Source of the DNA: JABMRP01 sp964444795
GTDB taxonomy: Bacteria > Planctomycetota > Planctomycetia > Pirellulales > Thermoguttaceae
Assembly: GCA_964444795.1 (NCBI GenBank)
Contig: CAYUIQ010000205.1
Location: forward strand, 1-16,219
Direction: 5' to 3'
Length of the DNA: 16,219 nt
How positions within the stretch are numbered: the first letter of the stretch is position 1; every line of letters starts with the position of its first letter. The position numbers were made by a program, and so were the translations under genes. Shown here piece after piece: positions 7,846-14,900 of the stretch. The notes under the pieces were generated by a model. It was not told the origin of the DNA. It ran no database searches and worked only from the letters and a program-made list of their open reading frames with translations.

Positions 7846-7988
7846 TTGCCCGTTGAAAGAAGGAACTCTGCCGGAATGTGTGCCACTGCTTGCTTGCAAG
7901 CAGTGTCTTCTTGCCGGATTTCGTGCTCGGCTCCACAGCACTGCTTGCAAGCAAGCAGTGGCACACAACTCTTTCAACAGGCTGCTAG
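7842..7988. repeat. 147-bp nested inverted-repeat element between converging genes
   Basis: Ends: CTAGTTGCCCGTTGAAAGA (7842-7860) and TCTTTCAACAGGCTGCTAG (7970-7988) are inverted repeats, 16 of 19. Inside, 7878-7903 and 7939-7964 are perfect 26-bp inverted copies. Each 26-mer also contains its own palindrome, CACTGCTTGC-TT-GCAAGCAGTG or the reverse, so the element can fold as one long hairpin or as two separate ones. It has no coding capacity. It lies between the cheV stop and the S9C peptidase stop, so it may act as a two-way terminator or transcript stabiliser. It looks like a MITE or REP-type element. Confidence 0.85.
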
Positions 7989-7997
7989 ATCAGGACG

Positions 7998-10049
7998 CTA
8001 CCCGAGATACTTTTCCCACCAGGCGAGAATCTGCTCCAGGCGGTGCATGCGCAGATCGGGAGGCCCCATGCGGCTCATCCCGTGGCTGGTCGAGCGGGGA
8101 TAGCGAACCAGCCGGACCGGCACGCCGCGAAGTTTCAATGCGCTGAATACCTGTTCCGACTGCTCGATATTGCAGCGCAGATCGCCTTCGCTGTGGATAA
8201 TCAGCGTCGGGGTTTTCGCCCGGCCCATGTACTTCATCGGGCTCTGCTCCCAGCGGGCTTCGGGCCGGTCCCAGGAATTGCCCGGGAAATAGTCGTCCGG
8301 AGCTTCGACGAAATCGCTGTTGCCGCTGAAACTGACCAGATTGCTCACGCACCGGTCGGAAATCGCCGCGGCGAAATCACGGCAATGGCCGATCGTCCAA
8401 TTGGTCATGTACCCGCCGTAGCTGCCCCCCATCACTCCCATCCGCCCCGGATCGACAAACGTCTGTTCCCGCATGAAGCGGATGACGGCCCGGACGTCGG
8501 TCCAGTCGGCGGTTCCCCACTTCCCCCGGATGGCGGCGCAATGGTCGCGGCCGTAACCCTTGCTACCCCGGGGGTTGGCGTAGAAGACGACGTAGCCGGC
8601 GGCGGCCAGCGTTTGAAATTCGTGGAAGAAGCCCGATCCGTATTGCGCGTGCGGGCCGCCGTGAATCTCCAGCACGGCGGGCGCCTTGCGTCGCGAGGTG
8701 GCCCCCGGCGGCCGGATCACCCAAACCTGTACCTTGTGGCCGTCTTCCGCTTCGATCCAATGCGACTCCGGCGCGACGACTTCTCGCCGCGCCAACAGCG
8801 GCCCGTTCAGGTCGGTCAGTATCTTGGTGCGAAAACGCTTTCTGGAACATTCGGCCACGGCCACTTCGCCCAGCTTGGTCGTCGTGCCCACGGTCAGTGC
8901 CATCCGCTTTCCGTCGGATGAGAGGTTGCCCATGTCCAGGTCGAGCGCCCCACGGGTATGCATCGCGGGCGGTCCGCCGCCGGTGGGAACCGACGCCACG
9001 TGGGTTTCGCCGTGGATGCCCAAGCGGAAATAGATCCGCGAGCCGTCGGGCGCAAACTCCAGCGCCGGCGCAAAGGCCGCTTCCGACGTATCGCCAATCG
9101 AAACGGCCAGCAGGCAATGATCCCCCTTGGCCGTCAGGCTTCGCGCCGCCCCGCGCGTCGGATGGCATACAAACAGTTCCAGATTCTCGACACTATAGCT
9201 GCCGTCGCGCCCGGTGCGGCCGGCGTAGGCGATCGTCTTGCCGTCGGGCGACCAGCGAACACACGTCTTGGGACCCTCGGGCAGACCGTCGATACCGACG
9301 GCGCGGCCGGTGGTCACGTCGATCCGCAGCAGTTCGTCCTTCCAGGGGCGGATCATCGCTTTCTTGTCGCGATTGGTCGCCACGACCAGTTGACGCGAGT
9401 CGGGAGAGAAATCGAAGCTGAACCCGCCCATCGTGTCTTTTGCGTACAGCTTGCGGTGCTCGCCCGTCGCCACGTCGACCAGATAGAGCGCGTAGCGCTG
9501 GGCGCCGAAATAGCCGTCGCCGTCCAAGCGATACCACCAATCGTCGATCACCCGGGGTGGCTCGCTGGCTCCCGTTTCCTTTCGCGTCTTCTCCGCCTCC
9601 TGGGTCCACTCGGCGTGTTGCGGGCGAAAGCTTACGGCCAGCAGCTTTCCGTCGGGCGACCAGCGGAACTCGCCCAGCGACCCTTCGGGAAATGTGGTCA
9701 GAGCCACCGCTTCGCCGCCGGCCGCGGGGAGCAGATGGATCTGGGGGCAACGTTTGTCTTCGGCGCGAACCAACGCGACTTGCGATCCGTCGGGCGACCA
9801 TTGCGGCGCGCGATCGCGATTGCCGGAGGTGAACTGTCGGGGCTCCCCGCCGGTGGTGTCAACCATCCACAGATTGGTCACGTACTGGTTCTTCTCGCCG
9901 ACGTGTTTTTCGACAAACACGATACGGCTCCCGTCGGGCGATATGCGGGGTGTGGAAACCGGACGAAACTTCAACAGGTCGTCGACTGCGATGGGCCGTT
10001 TTCGCCGTGCGGCGGCTGGTTTTCTTCGTGGGGCGGCTTTCTTGGCCAT
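7998..10049 (-). CDS. Cytoplasmic S9C prolyl-oligopeptidase / acylaminoacyl-peptidase-like enzyme
   Basis: 683 aa from the ATG at 10049. There is no signal peptide: the N-terminus is a basic Lys/Arg/Ala/Pro tail (MAKKAAPRRKPAAARRKR), so the enzyme is probably intracellular. Residues about 30-400 form a beta-propeller with repeated WSPDG-type blade motifs (PRISPDGSRI, QWSPDGSQ, RWSPDGK twice). Residues about 420-683 are the alpha/beta hydrolase with oxyanion-side motif HGGPHAQYG. The triad is Ser543 in GGSYGGYM, Asp623 in SEGDLRCN and His656 in TSHGMSR. The role is cleavage of short peptides, possibly removal of N-acylated residues. The frame is open to a GTG at 10094, but GGAG (complement of 10058-10061) sits 8 bases before the ATG at 10049 and nothing similar precedes the GTG. 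It is divergent from the aconitase X genes and convergent with cheV. Confidence 0.92.
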   Translation of the reverse strand: MAKKAAPRRKPAAARRKRPIAVDDLLKFRPVSTPRISPDGSRIVFVEKHVGEKNQYVTNLWMVDTTGGEPRQFTSGNRDRAPQWSPDGSQVALVRAEDKRCPQIHLLPAAGGEAVALTTFPEGSLGEFRWSPDGKLLAVSFRPQHAEWTQEAEKTRKETGASEPPRVIDDWWYRLDGDGYFGAQRYALYLVDVATGEHRKLYAKDTMGGFSFDFSPDSRQLVVATNRDKKAMIRPWKDELLRIDVTTGRAVGIDGLPEGPKTCVRWSPDGKTIAYAGRTGRDGSYSVENLELFVCHPTRGAARSLTAKGDHCLLAVSIGDTSEAAFAPALEFAPDGSRIYFRLGIHGETHVASVPTGGGPPAMHTRGALDLDMGNLSSDGKRMALTVGTTTKLGEVAVAECSRKRFRTKILTDLNGPLLARREVVAPESHWIEAEDGHKVQVWVIRPPGATSRRKAPAVLEIHGGPHAQYGSGFFHEFQTLAAAGYVVFYANPRGSKGYGRDHCAAIRGKWGTADWTDVRAVIRFMREQTFVDPGRMGVMGGSYGGYMTNWTIGHCRDFAAAISDRCVSNLVSFSGNSDFVEAPDDYFPGNSWDRPEARWEQSPMKYMGRAKTPTLIIHSEGDLRCNIEQSEQVFSALKLRGVPVRLVRYPRSTSHGMSRMGPPDLRMHRLEQILAWWEKYLG

Positions 10050-10184
10050 GACTATGGCTCCGGGGACGGCGGATTCGGGGATGATCTTCCCCACATGGTA
10101 AACGCTTTTGCCCGATAGTCAATCGGGCCGGTTGCCGGAGATGGCCCCTCGGCGATAGAATGGCGGCAAAGGATAACTCTACCC
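10050..10184. promoter_or_regulatory. Divergent promoter spacer with a 7-bp inverted repeat
   Basis: This 135-bp spacer separates the S9C peptidase (leftward) and aconitase X (rightward), so it should hold both promoters. GCCCGAT (10110-10116) and ATCGGGC (10122-10128) are a perfect inverted repeat around AGTCA, a candidate operator or small hairpin. AAAGGA (10168-10173) is the likely ribosome site of the aconitase X gene, 11 bases from its ATG. No -35/-10 pair can be named with confidence. Confidence 0.4.
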
Positions 10185-11444
10185 ATGATTCTCAACGACC
10201 GCGACCAACGCATACTCGACGGCGATTCGGGCGAGGGAGCCCGGATGGCCATGTCCATCCTCGCGCGCATGGCCGAGGTGTGCGGGGCGGGGGAATTGCT
10301 CGAAGTGACCGCCGCACACATCGACGGTTGCGGGCTGCTCAGCAACGCGAGCCTGGAATTTGCCGAGAAGTTGGCCGCCGGCGGAGCCCGGGTGTCGGTT
10401 CCCACGACGCTGAACATGGGTCCCCTGGACTTGCAGAACTGGCAACATTTCGGCGTCGACGAGCACTTTGCCGGTCGCGCGATCCGCCAGGCCGATGCGT
10501 ACACGAAGATGGGCTGCATTCCCACCTGGACGTGCGCACCCTATCAGGGATACCTCACCCCGCGGTTCGGTCAACAGATCGCCTGGGGCGAGTCGAACGC
10601 CGTGGTCTACGCCAATTCGGTGCTCGGGGCCCGAACCAACCGCTACGCCGACTACATGGACATCTGCGCCGCGATCACCGGGCGCGTGCCCAAGCACGGC
10701 TTGCATCTGACGGCTAATCGCCGGGGCCAACTTCTCGTGCGGCTGCCGGAAATGGCGGCCGCCTACTGGCAGGACGAATCGGCCTACGCGGCCTTGGGCC
10801 ATTTGCTGGGACCGCTAGCCGGCAACAAGGTGCCCGTCCTCGAAGGACTTCCCACCAACACGACCGACGATCAGTTCAAGGCGCTGGGGGCCGCGGCCGC
10901 GTCGTCCGGCGCGGTGGCCCTGTTCCACGCCGTCGGGGTTACCCCCGAGGCGCCCACGCTCGACGACGCCCTGCAAGGCAAACCGCCCGAGCGTGTCGTC
11001 GACGTTACGCACGACCAACTGGCTGCCGCCCGAGCGGATCTCTCGTCGGCGGCCGACGGCGAGCCACTCGATCTGGTCGTGCTGGGATGTCCACACTTCT
11101 CGTTCGCCGAGTTCCGCCGTCTGGCCGATCTGTTCCAGTCGCACGGGAACCGCAAGATTCACCCAAACGTCTCGCTGGTGGTCATCTCCAGCCAAACCGC
11201 CAACGCCTTGATCCAGCGTACCGACTTGCCGGCGCGGCTGGCCGAGGTCGGCGTGCAGATCACCCTGGATACGTGTGTCTTCCACACGCCCATGGTTCCC
11301 CGCGAGACGAAGGTGCTGATGACCAACTCAGGAAAATGTGCCTACTACGCGCCGGGTGAACTCGACGTGACGGTCGCCTTTGCCACCATGGCCGAGTGTG
11401 TGCGGTCGGCCATCGCGGGACGTGTCTGCCGGGAGGAGTTATGA
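10185..11444 (+). CDS. Aconitase X catalytic (large) subunit
   Basis: 419 aa, cytoplasmic Fe-S hydro-lyase of the AcnX (DUF521) family. Family marks are LLEVTAAHIDGCGLL, TTLNMGPLDLQNW, YTKMGCIPTWTCAPYQGY, WGESNAVVYANSVLGARTNR and VLMTNSGKCAYYAPG. Candidate cluster ligands are among Cys111, Cys117, Cys302 (GCPH), Cys364 (DTCVF) and Cys385 (GKCAYY); which three bind the cluster cannot be settled here. Characterised AcnX enzymes are bacterial cis-3-hydroxy-L-proline dehydratase and archaeal phosphomevalonate dehydratase. The two-subunit form seen here occurs for both. No proline-catabolism or mevalonate gene is in the window, so the substrate remains open, with cis-3-hydroxyproline the likelier guess for a bacterium. 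The TGA stop overlaps the start of the small subunit. Confidence 0.9.
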   Translation: MILNDRDQRILDGDSGEGARMAMSILARMAEVCGAGELLEVTAAHIDGCGLLSNASLEFAEKLAAGGARVSVPTTLNMGPLDLQNWQHFGVDEHFAGRAIRQADAYTKMGCIPTWTCAPYQGYLTPRFGQQIAWGESNAVVYANSVLGARTNRYADYMDICAAITGRVPKHGLHLTANRRGQLLVRLPEMAAAYWQDESAYAALGHLLGPLAGNKVPVLEGLPTNTTDDQFKALGAAAASSGAVALFHAVGVTPEAPTLDDALQGKPPERVVDVTHDQLAAARADLSSAADGEPLDLVVLGCPHFSFAEFRRLADLFQSHGNRKIHPNVSLVVISSQTANALIQRTDLPARLAEVGVQITLDTCVFHTPMVPRETKVLMTNSGKCAYYAPGELDVTVAFATMAECVRSAIAGRVCREEL

Positions 11445-11875
11445 CCGAGCACCGCCATACGGGCCGCGTCGTCATGGCCGGCCATGCCGAGGGGGCGGCC
11501 CTGGTATCGAGCCAGCCGTTGAGCTTCTGGGGCGGGCTCAACGCCCAGACCGGCGAGATCATCGACCGGCGGCACGAACGGTCCGGCGATAACGTCACGG
11601 GCCGGATATTTGTCTTCCCTCAAGGCCGAGGCTCCAGCACCGGCAGCGCGATCCTGTTGGAGAGCATCCGCGCCGGCACGGCCCCGGCAGCGATCATCAA
11701 CCGCCGCACCGACGAGATTCTCGCCCTGGGCGCCATCGTCGCCGACGAACTCTACAGCCGCTCGGTCCCCATCATCGTGCTGGACGACAATGCGTTCGCC
11801 TCGATCCGGGAAGACGACCACGTGGTGGTTCATCCCGACGGCACGGTGGTTGTTCGCTCGGAGGGCGTATCGTAG
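11441..11875 (+). CDS. Aconitase X small (swivel) subunit
   Basis: 144 aa, DUF126-type swivelling domain that completes the active site of the large subunit. Family marks are SSQPLSFWGGLNAQTGEIID and FPQGRGSSTGSAILLES, the latter with the conserved serine around Ser65/Ser66, plus PAAIINRRTDEILALGAIVA. The ATG at 11441 overlaps the large-subunit TGA (ATGA) and follows GGGAGGAG (11431-11438), so the two are translationally coupled and made in equal amounts. An earlier in-frame start at 11396 would lie inside the large-subunit gene and is not needed. The TAG stop comes from the first bases of the palindromic repeat at 11872. Confidence 0.9.
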   Translation: MTEHRHTGRVVMAGHAEGAALVSSQPLSFWGGLNAQTGEIIDRRHERSGDNVTGRIFVFPQGRGSSTGSAILLESIRAGTAPAAIINRRTDEILALGAIVADELYSRSVPIIVLDDNAFASIREDDHVVVHPDGTVVVRSEGVS

Positions 11876-11932
11876 CCACCGTCGTCAGACGGTGGAATGC
11901 GGCTTGAACCACGGTCTGGCGACCGTAGCTAC
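11872..11932. repeat. 61-bp inverted repeat that supplies both converging stop codons
   Basis: The arms 11872-11895 (GTAGCCACCGTC...GACGGTGG) and 11909-11932 (CCACGGTC...CGTAGCTAC) are imperfect 24-bp inverted copies around a 13-base loop. Each arm starts, read inward, with GTAGC. The TAG at 11873-11875 ends the aconitase X small subunit, and the TAG on the minus strand (11929-11931) ends the large haem/FGE-like gene. It probably also folds as a two-way terminator. Confidence 0.85.
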
Positions 11933-14900
11933 TCCTCCCTCTCGGCAGCCGCCACTACTTCAGCCGCTTCCGGCGGAAAGATAACACGAAACCCCACGTT
12001 GTAGACCGGCTTGTAGGATTGGTAGCGCCAGCGGGAGGCGCTGGTGGTGAACCGCAACGTGTCGTTCCACGAGCCACCGCGAACCACTTTCGCGCCCGGC
12101 GCCAGCGGGTTCTCGCGACCGTCGGCCGCATCGTAGGGATACGCTTTGTAAGCCGACGCACACCACTCGGCCACGTTGCCGTGCATGTCGCACAGGCCCC
12201 AGGTGTTGGGCGCGAAATGCCCCCCTTCGCCCGTGAACATCACGCCGTCGTTGTAGTCCGGTTCGGCCCGGCCGTGGTTCCACTGCGCGGCCGTGGCGTC
12301 GGCGATGTTGGCAAATGGGGAGTCGCCGGCCGTGTAGGGCCCGACCGAGAATCGCGTGGCCGTTCCGGCGCGGCAGGCCCATTCCCATTGCGCCTCGCTG
12401 GGCAACGTACAACGGCGGCCCGTCTTGGCCGAAAGCCAATCGCAGAAGGCCATCGCCTGTTGCCAGGAGATGCGCACCACCGGCGCCTCCGGCTGGTTGA
12501 TCGGCGTGCCTCGCCGGCTGCGGTCTTTCCACCGCTCGTTGATCACGCCGCTGTCGTGCTGCGCGTCGAATTGCGCGTACTGGGCGTTGGACACCTCAAA
12601 AGTACCCATGTAGAAGGGCCGTTTGATCTCGACGATCGACTGCGGCCGTTCGTCGGCCGGTCCGTCGGGATCGCCCATGACGAACTGACCAGCAGGAACG
12701 AGCACGCATTTCATCGTCACGCCGTCGCCCAAGTCGAGTTCCTTCTCGACCGCCCCGGCCTGTTGCTGCAACTTGGCGGCTTGCTCGGCCGAGAGGGGCC
12801 AGTTGTCGACAACCAGCCGTTCGATTCTCTCGGGTTTCACGGGCCGAGGCGGTTCGAAACGGGCGATCGGCGGCAGCGGCAGCGGCTCCTCGTCGCGGTC
12901 GTCGATGCCCGCGTAGAGCTTCTTGTACTCGGCTCGCCGCACGACCTGATCCTCGCCCGGCGGACGGTGGCTTTCCCGCCAGTTGGCCGGATAGGGGATG
13001 TTGTAGTCGATCCAGGTGTACAACTGCCGCCACTCGCCGTCGGTAAGCTGCACGTTGTAGTGGCCCTTCTTCAACAACTGCACCAGCATGCTCGTGTCGG
13101 CCTCGTATTCGGCCGGCTTGGGCATGTGATAGTCGGATTCGTAGCCGGGCCGGCGGACGTACTGCTGCAACGCGAGATAGGCCGGGCTGTAGTCCTTGTC
13201 GGAGAAACGGTTCTTCGGGGCGGTCGGGTCGGGGGCGGTGAGTTTCTCGCCGTGCAGCCGTTTCGCCCGAAGATCGATCGTGGCGATCTCCGCATCGCCG
13301 GCGCGATACGGCTGGTCGTTATGGCAGCCGACGCAACGGCGATCGAGCACGGGCTGTACCTCGCGATCGAAGCTGAACCCGCGGGCCGGTCCGTGCCAGG
13401 GGGCGATCTTCGAGGGCCGGCGCCCCATGGCGGCCGTGGTGTATTTGCTCGGCGGCACGGCGTTCTGCTTCTCGTGGCAACCGACGCACGAAAGAAACTC
13501 GCCCGGCATGGCCGAGAACCAGCTTCGCATCACCTGCTGCGATTTCCCTTGGGCGTCCAGCGGCTGGACAAAGATCGGCGTGTTGGCCGGCACGGTGAAC
13601 AGGGCCGACCCGTCTTCTTCAACCGGTACGGTGCCGAGGATCTTCTTCACGTCCCAACCGCCTTCCAGCGACGACGCCCGGGTATCACCGTTGCCCGCGT
13701 AACGGTAGTGGTGCGAACCGATCCGTAGTTGCTTTACCGTGCCGCGGGGAAAGCCTTTGAGGCCGGGCCCCTGGTAGACGTCGGCCACGTAGATCGTCGC
13801 GTCGCGGCGCCGCAGGTCGAGGTTCGACGGAATCACCGGAGGCACCGGCCGCGCGACCAGGGGGATCGGCGACATGTAACCGCCGGTGGCGATCGGCGTG
13901 ATGTTGTCGAAGACGTCGACCAGGCAGACGTCCCACTTCGCCCCGGCGTCGTTTTGCACGCAGGCGAGGAAGTATTTCCCTCCCCCCAGATTCGTACCCG
14001 ACTCGGCCAGCGGATAGGGTGCGGCGAAACGGGGCCAGACGTCGACCACCAGCCGGTCCATCATCGTCGGCTCGACCTTCTTGCCGTAGCCGGGAATCTT
14101 CTGCACCGCGCCGTTGGCCTCATGACGTCCCTTGGCCGGGTCCAGCAGCAGCATTTCGCCGACCCGCGAAACACCGTGATGCCCCGACACGACGCACGAG
14201 ATCATCGTCGGATGGCCCGGGATCGGACGCGGCCAGTACGTGGCGTTGGGCCAGTACGAGTTGCTGCCGTAGTATTCCTTCTGGTTGCTGCCGTCGGGAT
14301 TCATGCGGAACAGCAGCCGGCTGAAATAGTGCGGCGCATCGGTGTATTCCCACCGGGTGTAGAGAACGCGGCCGTCGTGCATCACCACCGGATTCCAGTC
14401 GTGATCCTGATCGAAGGTGACGCGGCGTTCGTTGGTGCCGTCGGCGTCCATCACATGCAGATTGCCCACGTTCGGACCGCCCGTGCAGGGAACGGCCTGC
14501 TCGCAGGCGTTGGAAACGCAAACGATCTTACCGCTGGGTAGGTAGCAAGCATCGTAGTGGGTGACCGGCGAATCCTCGGCCGTGACTCGCCGCAGGCCGG
14601 TGCCGTCGACGCCGATCTCCCAGACGGCGCTACGGTCGGAGAAGAGTATCCGCCGGGCATCCCAGTGCAGGTCCATGTCGCTAACCGTGCCTTGGTGGAT
14701 CGTCGTGAATTGGCCGTCGGGCCGCACGGGCGAGAGGATCACCATCTCGCTGCCCAGGCTGTTCGGACCGCCCCAATTGCTGCTGAAACCCGTGTTGCCT
14801 TTGACCATTAGGAGTTTCTCAAAAGCCAGCACGGGATTGGCCAGGAGGATCTCCGGCGAGGCCCGGTCGAGTTCGCCTTTGGTTTGCACCAGGGTTCCCA

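Noticed and set aside
7878..7964. Repeated 26-mers considered as a CRISPR array
   Set aside because: There are only two copies, in inverted rather than direct orientation, with a single spacer and no cas genes.
10092..10094. GTG at 10094 as start of the S9C peptidase
   Set aside because: No ribosome site precedes it; the ATG at 10049 has GGAG 8 bases upstream and begins a typical basic N-terminus.
12019..13728. 569-codon plus-strand open frame opposite the haem/FGE-like gene
   Set aside because: It is antisense to a gene with clear domains and haem motifs. Its own translation is Arg/Gly/Val-rich without any domain, which is typical of high-GC antisense frames.
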